Shown piece by piece: positions 34,201 to 46,562 of a stretch of 64,000 nt of DNA. The notes beneath the pieces were generated by a model. That model was given only the letters and a program-made list of their open reading frames with translations. It had not been told where the DNA came from and did not search any database. Positions within the stretch are counted from its first letter, which is position 1, and each line of letters opens with the position of its first letter. Source of the stretch: Moniliophthora roreri (lineage: Eukaryota > Basidiomycota > Agaricomycetes > Agaricales > Marasmiaceae); NCBI GenBank assembly GCA_001466705.2, contig LATX02000231.1, forward strand, positions 124,001 to 188,000. Reading direction: 5' to 3'. The translations under genes and the position numbers were made by a program.

Positions 34201-34356
34201 GAGAAGAGCACTCGATCGACTGCGTAGGACAGATAAGGGCGCGAAAGGATCGCTTGGGTCTGGAGGGGGATAGCGTTCTGAAATGTCGAGGCGTGGTGGG
34301 GGTTTGCGCTTGATACGAGGGGACTTGGGGAGTGGTGTGCTCGCCGTCGCCGCCAT
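31272..34356 (-). CDS. PRXL2-like AhpC/TSA domain protein with long disordered N-terminus
   Basis: Predicted 990-aa protein; introns 33920-33977 and 31999-32052. Roughly the first 500 residues are Ser/Pro-rich, basic and low in complexity, with RS-like pieces (PERARSVSPLRGHRNTSRGR). A thioredoxin-fold AhpC/TSA antioxidant domain of the PRXL2/AAED1 type follows. Its marks are LPLITESGVRITLGSLLPRF, VVFVRHFWCPHDQEYV, LVIISNGSHTLISKYRQMF, VYEALGMHL and GEFVFSKGLTCTYAHRMQ. The last 250 residues are again charged and disordered. The peroxidatic-type Cys is in FWCPHDQ; fungal relatives often have a second Cys here (CPLCQ), which this protein lacks. Redox activity is therefore uncertain. The N-terminal part suggests a scaffold or regulated form; that is inference. 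Confidence 0.88.
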
Positions 34357-35099
34357 CGTGGAAGGAGTGTCGGGGGTAGATGATGGTGGTAGCTAGATAA
34401 GAGTAGAATGGAAACCAGTTATATAGACTCTAGCTAGTCGCATGCATTTGGTGAGGCTGTCAACTTGGATTCAGTGCTTCTTCCACGTGCCCTAATTAAT
34501 CTCTTTTTCTTCATTCCCCGGCCGAGTCCTTTTCTTTTGACTTGACTGCATTTGATTCATATTGAGATGATTCAAACTGCATAGCTGAATCGAGATGTAA
34601 AGGTATCTTGGGTGCGATGCTGATGGTAGTGTTCCAGGAAGATTCCTGCTTTCCCGCGCATCACTCCTTTCCATGACCACCGTCTCGCCTACAGTGGTTA
34701 GCTCAATCTCCAGTGGTTTCAAAGCGAGGTTTTGTCTCAAAAGACCTGTCTGACTCCAAAGAACCAAAGAATAATTTCACTCGATGCGGGTACCTCTACT
34801 CACTCATTGACATGACAGTACAAGGCATTATTTGCCCTGTTTTGGCGTTGCAGCAACCGGGTGCTTGGGGTGCTCAGAGTCCCCGGTACCTTCAGCTCCT
34901 TGATGGGTACTTGACGTCCCAGTGACCGGAACATCTTCTAAAGGCGTCTTCCATTCTGGTTCTAACGCATAATTTACCTTGAGTTAAGTTCTTCATACTG
35001 ATGGTTTCCAAATTTCACTAGAAGGGCGTCGCCGTTGTCAAGAACTCTTCAACTTTCGTCATATCTCATTAACTGAAAACCTGAGAAGACAGTGTGCTT

Positions 35100-36440
35100 T
35101 GCCTGCGAGTATTCCTTCAAGCGAAGTGCAATGACCTAGAGGCCCGAGATGTGAGTGCTCAGCCCCTTGAGGCAATGCATAACTCATGTACTACTCTATT
35201 GTAGTAACCACCAAGTAACACCACCAATCCCACGTCACTCGCCACTCGTGCTATATCCGTCCTTTCTAAGTACTTATACGCCACTTCAATCAAGCCGGGT
35301 ATAGGGATAACTTACTGTACCGCCGGGCTGCCCTGTTCAGCAACATGACATTTCTCTTGAAAGCCCAGTCAAAAATCGTAAGTGTTCTTGAATTCGATCG
35401 ATTATTCGGACCCGTTTGATTTCAGTGCATGTCGTCGTTGTTTGACTTTGCAGCGAACCAAGGTTCAAGAGAGAGCATCTACGAGCTTTCTTCAGACCTA
35501 AAAGCATATGAATGGTCCTCTCCCGACCTGTCACCTGTTGTTCTTTCGCTGAATACTTTAGGCTATGCATAACTCATACTCCATTACCGTAATGCTGATG
35601 CCGCATCACCGATCCTCCACCACTGGCAATGATACGATATAGGATGGGCTAATGGCCGGATTGAATATCTAGAGCAACTGCACATTCTCTGACGCTAGCT
35701 GACTTCACGCTTTTCAGTTGGACCTTGAAACAGGCCGGTCCAGCATCCTTCGCCTACGAGTGTTTTCAAGGCCCCAAAGGCGAGTTTTTCCCAGCTTCTT
35801 CAGGCAGCGTGTAGCTCATACTCTATTCAGGAACCTCGATGCCCCTATTTAGATACTGATGCGCCGGCTCAGCCAAATTGGCCATCATAGCGACCTACCG
35901 TCCGACCTCGAATATCTAGTCAAAAGGACAGCCCCTCAAGGAGTCACGCATTTTATTGCGTATCTAGCGTCGTTAAGAATTCTTCGTTTTCAACCCGCTA
36001 GCTGCGATTATCGAAGCATGGCTACCGGCCGAGAATGGCAAGACTTTTCCGCCTGCGCACGAGTATAGACAGAATGCAAAGAACCAGTTGTACGAGATCC
36101 CCTTGGTTTCTTGTAATCACTGACTGATACAGTATTAGCATAGCAAATCTCAAGTCGTTGGTCGCGGGGTGTTCAAAGGCATCCCATGATTATCCACTCA
36201 ATACGAACCAGTTGACCAAGTACGAGGCGCGTCTGACATTTTGGTCGCTGGATACACCGTGAATCCAGAGACGGAACAACCGGCCGAGAAGATGTCATTG
36301 CAGACCTGAAAGGACGTGAGTGCTCCTCAGCTTCTCCCAAAAGCGTGCAACTCAATTCTTGTGCATTCTCCACTCACAGTATATCAGTACGTATACGTCA
36401 ACTCAATTCGACCGGGTATATAGCGTGATGTACAAAGGTG
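35100..36440 (+). repeat. Degenerate tandem repeats, about four copies
   Basis: Recurring motifs in the same order: CGCCTACGAGT-like then TTTTCAAG, then AGTGCTC.TCAGC.CTTC, then GCATAACTCATACTC, then a TACTTATACGCC..CAATCAAGCCGGGTATA-like stretch. Copies are seen near 35.1-35.3, 35.47-35.65, 35.75-35.9 and 36.3-36.43 kb. They are strongly diverged and of unequal length. Confidence 0.5.
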
Positions 36441-37199
36441 AGATACTCTCTCACGACTGCCTCGTCACGACCTCGTCTTCAGAAAAAGTTAGTCCCGGTC
36501 CGACTTTCAGGGTAATGATCCAGGCTGCCTTTACTTGGTCAAATTATCTAGTATTGCAATAGCTATAACAAAAAAACTCAAGAATATAACCCCGTGGCAT
36601 CAAGGGCGATGAGCGTAAACAACGCGTAAACAGATGAGCACAGAATGTCGATATCATGACGTTTCTGCCCATGACTGCGCCATCGCACCTCCTTCCAGTC
36701 AAAATATATAATGGGTTGCCGTGGAGCGCCTCCGCGACCAGCAGGGTCGAATCATGACGGTCCATACTTGACCCAATCTGAATCATTACCCGTCATCGCT
36801 ACTCGAGACGACTTGAACATTGCCAAATCCATCTCAAGGGAAGGAAGGATAATTACATATTTATTCCCGGATGCTCAGTATAAGGTACGCATTATTGATT
36901 CTGTCCAGATTGTTGATGAGGAAACTACAGATAAAATGGAAGTCCGACGTCCCTGAATTTTTTTGGGGGCAACCACACAAATCGACTCGCAAACTCAAGC
37001 TGATTACTACGAATAACGAACGAGTCAAACCACTTTGCACTAAATGGTACAACGTGTTTGAAAATGACGATAATCGTACCGGAGTGACTGCCCATTTCGA
37101 GTCGAACTCTGCTCAGCTGCTCGACCCTGAACCCCCTTCATCTTTGCTTTGTTTCATCTTCAGATTTGTTGCTTTCATCTAGGACAAGATCGGTTTTAA

Positions 37200-37525
37200 T
37201 GGTCTCCGCGGCCAATGGTACATTATGCGGTTGCATCTCGATGCAGAATCAAATCAAGACTGCTGCTACTCAAGGCAACTTTTGAACATTGTCAGGTGCA
37301 TCCTGAGAGATCACTTGGAGCTCGGATAAGGAATGGATCTAGGGAGAGGGTGTTATCGTCTTGATTGTCTTTCCTGGTACGCACCGCAATTATTTTTGTC
37401 TAGTTTGAGGCTGAGGCAATGAGATCGGAAGGAACGGAAGAAATCACGAACTACTGTTGTCACACTTTGCGGACGAGCGCCGGCGACGCCCAGTGCACAT
37501 TGTTCCAACGACTCATGACCTCCAG
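37200..37525 (+). repeat. Direct duplication, first copy
   Basis: Matches 37735-38020: CGGCCAATGG, AAGGAATGGATCT.GGGAGA, TATCGT, GAGGCA.TG, then GCGCCGG.GACG...CACATTGTTC and CATGACCT. It is diverged, with indels. Confidence 0.55.
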
Positions 37526-37734
37526 ATGTCATTCGAACCCTCAGGAGAAGCAGCGCGATTATCTCTCGGTTCCTGAACGAGCAAAGACGGTTTTCAAGGC
37601 TGAGCGTAGACGGTAACAGGGGTGTGAATGAGCGGGTTATCATACAGACTGCTATTTTGAGCCAAATTATGTTCGGCGCCCAACCCTTGCTCTTTGCCAT
37701 CTACTTTCTTCCCCGCCCGGATGGATTGCTGTGA

Positions 37735-38020
37735 TGTCCTCGGCCAATGGAATCGCGTAGACGAATCATTGGTCCAAATTACCGTTCATGTGAACGGGTT
37801 AACCTGAAGGGAAAGGAATGGATCTCTGGGAGAAGTTTATCGTTGTGTCTGTTATGTTAGGTGTCAAGGTGCGCATAGCACCTGCTCTCGATTTATACTG
37901 AGGCAGTGGATTAAAGGCTGACAGGAGGAATGGAAGCCGACGATAACCGCCGTTATCACGCCTTCCTAGCAAGCGCCGGTGACGTTCAAAGCACATTGTT
38001 CAAGCACCCCATGACCTTGA
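37735..38020 (+). repeat. Direct duplication, second copy
   Basis: Second copy of the segment at 37200-37525, offset by about 485-530 bp. Confidence 0.55.
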
Positions 38021-38799
38021 ACTGATTAGATGCTGTCCTGCGTCACTCGACGCCTAGGGAGATTAGGATTATTAGCTCGGGCCCTATTCCGTTTAACACC
38101 TTCAAGAAACGACCTTCAACAGCTAGTTGACGTACACTCAACACCTTTCGCAACTGCCACAGACAGCATTCGATACAACTTATCGTCTTCGCTATTCAAC
38201 AGCCGCCACCATGCTATTATTGCTGATGTTCTAATAGCACATATCCCTCTATACCCCATGCATCTTGCACGTTGTATCCGCGCCCCATTTCCATCGAAAA
38301 GGCCAACATAGCCCGCCGTACCATTGTCGTGTAACACGTCGAATTGCAGTGCGCCATCGAACCCCTAGGAGGTCCCATGATTTCCTCAGCGCCTGTTCGG
38401 CGACGTCAGAAAGTTCCAAGATGAAGTTCCTGGTTTCTGATGAAAGATGATGGGAATCCTTATTATCTTGGAGTATGGTGATTTTCTGCTACTGGACAGC
38501 CCACTCTTACATCTTGCAACCTCTTGTGGGTCCTGGACGAATTTCAGCCTAGCGGGGACCGCTTCAAAGTGTTTTTTCGGTGAGTTTTAGCGATTTTTTT
38601 GGTTTTCGTACATTGACTTATCGGGAAATCAGCTTACAAACTTGTAAACTCTGCGCAGAACGAAAGAAAGCGCTTGTTCAGCGTTTATGTGGCCTCGTGT
38701 TTTCAGGTCCAGGCAGTGCCACCCTCGTTTAACGCGCAGGCTATGCACAGTTAACCCCCCCATTTTCTCCGCATTTCTGGCTTCACGTCATCTCGCATT

Positions 38800-38805
38800 T
38801 ATAAA
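38800..38805 (+). promoter_or_regulatory. TATA box of zinc-finger gene Z1
   Basis: TATAAA about 90 bp before the ATG of the first cluster gene. Confidence 0.45.
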
Positions 38806-38892
38806 GGGATCCAGCAGCGCTTTGTGCTTTATCATAGGATCTCCCAGGATCTCCCAGCACCAGCAACTGATAATCTCCACCTAGCCTCACCG

Positions 38893-40138
38893 ATGTCCGA
38901 CAATGGAATAGACGACACTAACATATGCATTAACATCGAAGATACTGAAAGGTACGTGTTGTAGGTTTAACATAACTTCCTGGGCTAACGTCGTTTTGTG
39001 TAGTCAACATCTCGTGGTCACTTATGGAGAGAATGCATCGTCCGACACATCTTTCCTCACGGAGCCCTTTCAGTACCCCGACTTTCAGTCTTTTGACTCT
39101 CCATACGTTCCATATCCAGATGGCATCCATGCTCAGGCTCCGAATTCACCTCTTTCACCATTGCCTTTCGACCTCAGCGTGCTTACAGTTCACTCAGACA
39201 CCCCGTCATCTGGGCCTAATTCTCCGCACTCTCCCTTTACTCTCGACTTTCCTCCTTCATCCTCGGGCGATGAGGCGAGCGACGGTAGCTCCCTATATTC
39301 ACTTGAACACCCAAATAAATCTCCAGTTGCACACTCCCCCGGCGGATTCTGGCATAATAGAGACGGTCTTGCAGTGCCTCCCTCTTTAAGAGGCCGTTCA
39401 TTGCAGCGCAATCGCAGCGCCCCGTACGGCTCCAGGAGATCGAACCGCTCGATAAGCAACGCCAGTAGCCATTCCTTCGATAGTAGTGACAGCCCATGCA
39501 TACGTATGCCAGAACCGACCCATTATGGACGCCCACGGTCTTTGAGTGTTGCGTCGGCCACTAGCTCTTTCAACGGGTATTCCTCCGACAACGATGGCTC
39601 ATCTTTCTCCTTTTCGCCTTACGACACGCTACCTTCCCCATTTTCCCGAGAACATAGCCCGGCGTCTTCGCATCTCAGTGACGTTGACGGAAGCCCACTT
39701 GTTTTAGACGTATCATCATCAGCATCTGACCACGAAAGCGGTCCTTCCGCTCACCCCAGTAATTACCGGTCCAGAGTCGGTTCTCAGGCCATTCTGAATG
39801 CTAGTGCCAGTCGGAGGAGGAAGGCCGCGAAATTCTTCTGTGAAGAACCTGGCTGTCCTGCTTCCTTCACTACTGCACAGAACCTTCTCCGTGAGTCTCG
39901 GTCTTACATCTGTCTTTCTTACACTTGACTAATGGTGCTTACAGATCATAAGAATTCTCATGCGGGAATCAAGCCGTTCGCATGCAAATATGCATTTGTG
40001 GGATGCCTCAAAACCTTTGGGACACCCCATGTTGCCAATAGGCATTCAAATTCTTGCCCTAAGAATCCGGATAACAAGCAGAAGCGAAGTGGAAACTTGT
40101 CGATGAAGGCGAGCACTTATCGTCAACACCATCTTTAG
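38893..40138 (+). CDS. C2H2/C2HC zinc-finger protein Z1
   Basis: Predicted 379-aa protein, first of the tandem cluster. Introns 38952-39003 and 39891-39944. A short acidic first exon is followed by about 250 Ser/Pro/Asp-rich residues with SP and RSxS motifs. Then comes the conserved box (QAILNASASRRRK) and two C-terminal fingers. Finger 1 is C-x4-C-x12-H-x3-H and is interrupted by the second intron after AQNLL (phase 1). Finger 2 is C-x6-C-x12-H-x3-C, so C2HC. The linker HAGIKPF corresponds to the TGEKPF linker of typical finger pairs. It is probably a nuclear DNA-binding regulator; the target is unknown. Its closest relative here is the pseudogene just downstream. Confidence 0.85.
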
Positions 40139-41029
40139 AGGAATCATTAGGATTGGATCTATTATTTTGTCGCATTGCTTTCTTGTCCTCTTGCATGCTG
40201 TCCTGTCATCTCTCCTCTCTATTCTTCCTCCTTGTTTCTTTGTCCCGTGTAGAGGCATTGTTTGTGTGCATCCTCTTCTCACAATGCATTACACTACTCA
40301 TGTCTCATGCCATTTCTATCATTCCAGTTTCTGCTTTCCCCTTAATCACTCTTTTCCTTGTTTTTTTTTTCCCTTTTTTTCTCCTTCTGTTCGCAGGAGA
40401 GTTGCTTGACAAGCATCTCTCATATATCCTTTTTAGTATACCCTTTACTTTTGCATCCCCATTGTCACTTGGATAATTCCACAATTTGAATTGTAGAGTA
40501 GAGCTTAATCTTCATGATAGTTACCATACATGCGGTTCCGCCTGATGAAAATGAAAATATGAAAAGGAGAAGTCCCCATTGGTCCTTTCCATCACTCAGA
40601 AAATGATCGAGTTCAATATGACGGAGGACGCGTTGGTATGTGCCAAGCGAGTAGTGAACTGACATCGCTTTTAAATTTCCGGTCCGAGGAGGGGGCAGTG
40701 GGTCTGAGCTTCATTAAAAAAATTTTGGACCTCACCCATATCATGCCTCCAACGGACTTTATTTTAGAACCACTCAAATTTGACGTATTTAATTTATTGT
40801 TTGAAAGTTCATCCATGATTCTGGGAGCTTCGGGACAACGGGAGATCGATATCAACATGGAGAAGGTGAGTGACATTTGGTGATGACCAGCCCGGAAAAT
40901 GTTGACTTTGCATAAGCAGTTTTCTCCCCGAGATAAAATTGGTATAGCTAAGTCGGGCTATCATTGGCTTTTTAACTCGAATACCTGTCTCGGGGTGAAA
41001 ACGTATTTTGCGTTCCTATCACAACCTAC
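40139..41029. other. Z1 3' flank and start of its tandem duplicate
   Basis: A T/C-rich 3' flank; the part around 40420-40625 recurs at 42330-42570 (CTCATATATCCTTTT.AGTATACC, then GGTTCCGCC.GA.GAAAATGAAA, then ATGATCGAGTTCAA). No further gene is recognised. Confidence 0.55.
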
Positions 41030-41986
41030 CTCTATCAGTGTCCACGATGTTTCCGCTCAAATTGATGTACATTTCCCCGCCGATGACAGCACATCCTTCA
41101 ACCACAATGATTTATCATACTTCTCTCCAGATTCCCACTACGAGAGGCACTGGGTGGCCTGAACAAAAATACGGATATCTCGCCAGCCTCAACCTCTTCA
41201 GAATCTCCCTTCTCTCCCGGTTCCCCCATCCCAGGTTACGATTCGGGCGATACTAATGGCTCTTTACACTCACCCGAGCACGTTAACGCCTCCCCCGCCA
41301 CGTCTTGGCATACTGGCATACTGGCAACGTTCTTGAAGTCCCTCAGTATCCTAGCAGAGGCCATCCATTGCAACGGATTCGTCCTCACCCATAATGCGAG
41401 GGCTCCAGTCGCTCACCCAGCACCATGAGTGCTGCATTACGTGTACACCGCAACCACTTTGGCCCACACCCCCGGTCTTCGAGTGTTACCAGTTCCATCC
41501 ACAGAGATGTATCTGACAATGGACGTCAATCATTGCTATTATCACCTCATGATGCTAGTCCCCTCACCGTTTTCCCCTCATGAGTTCTCTCCCCGAGAGC
41601 ACAGCCAAGCCCCTTCCCATCTGAGCGACAGCCGGGCGTTCAGTATTTTGTTGCTGACCTGTCATTTGACTACGAAGGCGGTTCCGCCGCTCAATCAAAG
41701 AATTACCGGCCCAGGGTTGGCTCCAAGGCAACTGCCAACGCCAGTGCCAGTGCCAGTGCCAGCCGCCGGAAGAAGGCTGCCAAATTCTTTTGTAAAGAAA
41801 ACCTGACTGTTCTTCCTTCACGACTGCACAAAACCTCGTCCGTGAGTCTCGGTCTTATCATTTACATTTCGTATGCTTGACTAACATGCTGATTCCTTCT
41901 AGATCATTTGAATTCCCATGCCAGTGTCAAGCCGTTCAAATGCGTTGCGAACAGGGCATTCGCATCCTTGTCCTAAGAACAAGTAG
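41030..41986 (+). pseudogene. Zinc-finger pseudogene Z2, duplicate of Z1
   Basis: Similar to Z1 along its length: AGAGGCC.TTCATTGCA..CG, the RSSSVTSS region, the YRPRVGS box and SASASRRKKAAKFFCKE. The frame is lost several times in the Ser-rich part. In finger 1 one extra base after FFCKE shifts the frame. The intron is still visible (GTGAGTCTCG...TTCTAG). Finger 2 has lost its middle, leaving only KPFKC and a frameshifted VANR. The duplicate includes the 3' flank of Z1, so it arose by tandem genomic duplication and not by retrocopying. Confidence 0.8.
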
Positions 41987-44279
41987 AAACTCTTCTACAC
42001 AGTTTATCATGGTTCGCCGTCAATATGGGGTTTAGAGTCCCAGTTCAGTTCCTCGGTATCATTTCTTGTTCTTTCTCATGCTTTGCAGTCATCTCTTAGT
42101 TCTGCTGTTTATAAACTACTTCTAGTCTCTGTTCTCTGTTCTGCTCACAGGCATTGCTCGGCAAAGCATCTTATGACGCATTATGCTGTTCCTTTTCCTC
42201 ATATGCCTCTCCCTGTCACGCCTGTTCCTTGTTCCTCGTTCTATTTTATCCCCGCTCCCGTTTAATTGCACCCCTTTCTTCGTTTTTCCCTTCTGTCTAG
42301 AAGAGTAGCTGCTTTGACGAGCATCCACTCATATATCCTTTTCAGTATACCCCCATCTATGACCTTTACCCTTGTTGCACTTGTATTATTATCAAGTCCG
42401 TGAATGATCTGAATAGAATAAAGGTTAATGCTCATGGTAATTAATACGGTCATTGGTTCCGCCGACGAAAATGAAAGATATGAAAAGGAGGAGCCTCCAT
42501 GTGGACCTATGCCGTCACTCGAGCGTACTCGAGCGTACTCGAGGAACGCGGAAATGATCGAGTTCAAATGACAGAGGTGGGCCAATTTCCAAGTTCTCAC
42601 CGGTTTCCATGCAGGAAGGTATCTCACGATAGTCGATAACTCCGCCTTTGGCGGCGAGACCAAACTTGAACCGCAAAAACCAGCGCTTTGAATGCGCGCA
42701 CCTGCGCCCGCGCTGGTTTCTATGTTTCTACGTAGAAGATGATTCGGTGGGTCCTGAAACTGCTGCGCGCTGGAGCAAATTTCCATGTCAAGTGGCATTG
42801 TGTCCGGACTGCGCTGACAGGCCCAATATGTCGAAATGAAAAGCTTAAAAGTCTTTCAATTGAGCGGAGGTCGGAGGCTACTATGGAATACGTACAGCGC
42901 CGGTGTTTATTGTCTAGTGTCAAAGTGCAGCTGAGTAGTCTAGATTCTGCCGAAGGTCGCATCTAACCTTTTCTGGATTGTGGTAGACTTGGGATTTCTA
43001 CAGCTGCGGCGGTCTTGAGCAACAGCTTCTCTTGCACCCGCATGGATTAACGTCGTCGCAGGATATTCCGGAGGCTCCTGCGAGACTAACTTTCTTTGTC
43101 CTTTTCAGTTTTGATATGGGGTGAACGCAATCAGTCAAATATAGGCAGTCCTCGGAGACAAAATCAGGGGCGAGTTGCAGCTGCACAGGATTGAGCACGG
43201 CCTCAGTTGGGCCGGTGCACACACGTGGAGTCGGCCCGCTAGCACCGTGCTGTGCGATTGCATAATACTGACTGTTTTCCATGTTGCCACGTCCGAACGT
43301 CCAGACTCAAACAACTCCTATTCTAATGTCACAGAACTCCATCTGGCATAGCGTGTCGCGTCAAGAACCAGTTTTATTGGTCCATTATGCGGGAACGGGA
43401 CACCGAATGGCGAGGTTGGTATAGTTTTGGGATGGTGGTGGTTCACGGCGGTTCGATTTCTTTCCTTGGACCGCAACAGCAATGGATTGAGACCAAAACA
43501 TACGTGTATATATGGGTGCTCAAAGGAGAATTAGTCGTCAGTGTAAGGTCTCTTTGCTCAGAAGATGTGCAGGGAAGCTGATGTTGATCCTGATGAGCAA
43601 GGATTCTATCTGCAAACTACAAGAATCGATTTTGTTGATCAATCGAACTGTGACAGTGCCACTTCATTGAGCAAGGGAGTTCCGTCACAAAAAGTACAAG
43701 GATTTCCAAAGAAGCTACAGGAGTTAGTCCGCCACACAACCGCAACCGCAACCAAGGATCCCAAATCCCTGGCTCACGTCTCACGCTCACAACTCTGAAG
43801 TATGTATCATCTCTGAGCTGCTGTATACATACTTACATGCCACATGTTTTGACTTCAAGAATGGCTAAACGTTGTCGTCGTCGTTTCTGCCAGTGATGGC
43901 AGGTGATGGCCGCTTCCGCTGAATGTCCGCTGGGGAAAACACACCCTGTACGGCCATATATCGCCTGTATTTGTTCACCTGATGGTACCGATTTGGTACA
44001 AAAAAATCGAATTTCAGCGCTCCGTGGAGGTACAAGCGCCGCCGCTTACATACAGAGTTGCGACGACCTCAGTCGGGTTCAAGGTCGGAACGATGGTCCT
44101 CTTTTAGCTTGGCGATCGGCGAACAATTTGCGGGTTACGACGTCTCCCAGAAGCTTCTGTGTTCTTGTCAATGCGCAAGGTCTGCACATTGCCCCGATGC
44201 ACCGAAAGCCAGTTCCCGAGTTCGTTTTCTCGTGACTTGGTATAAGTTTTTTTCTACGGTACAGCATACAGCATCACGC
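41987..44279. other. Intergenic, partly duplicated Z1 3' flank
   Basis: The first 600 bp mirror the Z1 3' flank. A short direct repeat, CTCGAGCGTA, occurs about 2.5 times near 42518-42545. The rest holds only motif-free open frames; no gene is recognised. Confidence 0.5.
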
Positions 44280-44286
44280 TATAAAA
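44280..44286 (+). promoter_or_regulatory. TATA box of zinc-finger gene Z3
   Basis: TATAAAA about 115 bp before the ATG, followed by a C/T-rich leader. Confidence 0.45.
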
Positions 44287-44397
44287 GCTGCTCTTGATCT
44301 TTACCCTCGTCCATCCACCTCTACTGGGTCGCCTCACCTTTGTTCATACATTCCTATTTGTCCTGTCGTTCGTTCCCCTTCTTTCCGCGTTTACGCG

Positions 44398-45768
44398 ATG
44401 CACCATCAAAGACCCAGTATCACGATAACCCCGCCTAATGCGTGCGTAACTTCCTCAACGATAGTCTTGGTTTCGCCAGCTTAAATTTACAATCTTAGGG
44501 TGTTGACACAAGATGCTGATACCAATACCGACTGGGAACTAGGTTACGGCTTGGACGAGATGTTCACATTCCCACCCGTACCAGTCGGTGACGACCACAC
44601 CTTCTTGACTTCATATTCGCCCTCGACTTCGTCTCCATCTCTGCCGTTGCAATCCCCTACTGGCCTGTCTTCACAGTTATCAGGGCTGGGCTTGACCAGC
44701 CCTCGCGAGACTTGGACTCAGATGTCATTTGACTCATTGCCGGGCGGTGCCGCGCCTGGCGTGATGCCGAATGACAGGATTCAGCGTCCCCACATTCGAA
44801 CAGACTTCCGGTTCCCATCCCCCCAATCTGCCCATTCGTCGGCAGACACTACCTCTGCATCTACCCATGTCTCCTCGTTTTTGCCCACCCCTATCGACCC
44901 CCCTCCATATAATGTTGGTACTGTTCCCGTCAACTTCCAGAGGCGTATTCTCGAGACACAGTATGACCTCGAGCTCGGCCCGATGCCTACCATGGAAACG
45001 CTCTGTTCCGACGTCAACGTCGGGACACTTGATCCAAGGACGTTGAGCGTTACCTCTTCCCCTCGCGGTAGGCCTAATATGGGCAATTCATCTAGGCGCC
45101 GACCCCGCTCCTGGAGTGCCACTGGTGTACAGTATAGGGCACATGCTCCAAGCAGTGCCTTCCCCAGGGTCCCTCACTCTGAACTCAATTCTCCCCATGG
45201 AGTATCAGAACGCTTTCAGGAGGAAAGAGATGTGGCTGACAATGACGTATCGGGTGCAGATGACGCCTCTGATTTGCATCAGTCGCTCTTGTTTGAAGGT
45301 TCATCTGAGCTTTCTGGAGTTTCGGCCTCAGCAGTTCCTCACCGTCGTGCTGTTTCCAACCCTGAGATCGAGTTGACTGAGGGTCTGCGTGCGTCACGTG
45401 TAGAGCTGGATGTCGGCGAAATGACATTCAGTCCTGTCCAGCGCCCGATAGTCGCATCTGAGGATGTGCTGAGAGCCAGCAGGAAAAGGCGTAAGGATCA
45501 GAATGCCGTGCGGTTCAAGTGCCCTGAGTGTTCCCAGGACTTTACAGCCAGACACAACTTGACTAGTACGTTGCATTCTTTCTTGTATACCTTCTAAAAT
45601 ACTGACTTGTGTACTCACATAGACCACATATTCGCTCACAAGGGGATCAAGAGATTCAGATGCCCTCACTGCGACAAGCGATACACCACTAAACACGTTC
45701 TTGATCGCCACTTGAAGACGGCGGCGGGTTGCAAGAAGCTTAGAATGGCAGCAGGCCTTGGCAGATGA
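44398..45768 (+). CDS. C2H2/C2HC zinc-finger protein Z3
   Basis: Predicted 418-aa protein, introns 44442-44498 and 45566-45622. After a 15-residue first exon comes about 330 residues of low-complexity Ser/Pro/Thr/Asp-rich sequence with no domain. The box PIVASEDVLRASRKRRK precedes finger 1 (C-x2-C-x12-H-x3-H). Finger 1 is split by the intron after RHNLT (phase 1), as in its neighbours. The linker is HKGIKRF. Finger 2 is C-x2-C-x12-H followed by Cys in HLKTAAGC. A basic tail ends the protein. It is a likely nuclear regulator. Only the C-terminal 100 residues can be aligned with the rest of the cluster. Confidence 0.85.
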
Positions 45769-46562
45769 AACCAATCAATGACGAACCAAATTTCTCCCAT
45801 CTCTTCCTTCTCTTTTTTTTGCATTCTTCATGATAGGTTACGAGATTCGCTCTTTAATGTCTTCACGTCTACGATACGAGATGGACAATCCTACCGGATG
45901 AATGCTCCTGGGGAGCTTAATCATGGACCCTTCCCTCCTTAATCTGAATTACTGTATATTTTACGGCCCCATTCGCTTTCAACCTTGCTGTCGAATACGC
46001 ATTTGTTTTCTGTTTCCACAGCTATAATACAGCACAGGTAAAACCTGTTAACACATTCAACACCTTTTTCCTTTGACCTAGTCTTTTTCGTAGAACTAGT
46101 GTCATCTGCCAAATACAAGCTGAAGTTTGATTGAATCTTTCGATGTTTGTCACGAAAATGGAACTGCCAAGCGCGATACTGGTAGGTGATCGCCGAATAC
46201 ATTACTAACCTGAGGGACTTACTGCCTGGCATGAACGCTCATGAACCTTGTCTACTCGGTCGACTCAACCTCCGATTTTCCTGGCTTTCTCTTCGTAGGC
46301 TCTTGATTCGGACTCGGGAAAAACCACATTCCACGTGCATGGGTGCAAAATAGTTTCCTCGTGCTTAAATAAAAGCTGTTGAAGTGCTCCGTTTCGGTAC
46401 CACAGGCCCCCCAACACCTCCAAACAGACACTGCCTTTTACATGTCTCTCCCTCTTCCTTCAACTATCCTCCATACGACAGCATTTCTCGTGTTTAAGAC
46501 TGGCTGCACTGCCTTAGTTTCGCTCTCCATCTCCCCCCTTTCCCTCCCCTCTTCCTTCAACC
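45769..46562. other. Intergenic between Z3 and Z4
   Basis: 3' flank of Z3, then the Z4 promoter with a TAAATAAAAG stretch at 46365 and a long C/T-rich leader. No gene is recognised. Confidence 0.5.

Larger units (their letters stand above)
34357..38799. other. Gene-poor region with degenerate repeats
   Basis: No gene is recognised in 4.4 kb. Frames such as 36871-37182 are open but have no motif, conserved start or intron support. The stretch contains the duplicated segments listed separately, and is best read as decayed duplicated sequence. Confidence 0.5.
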
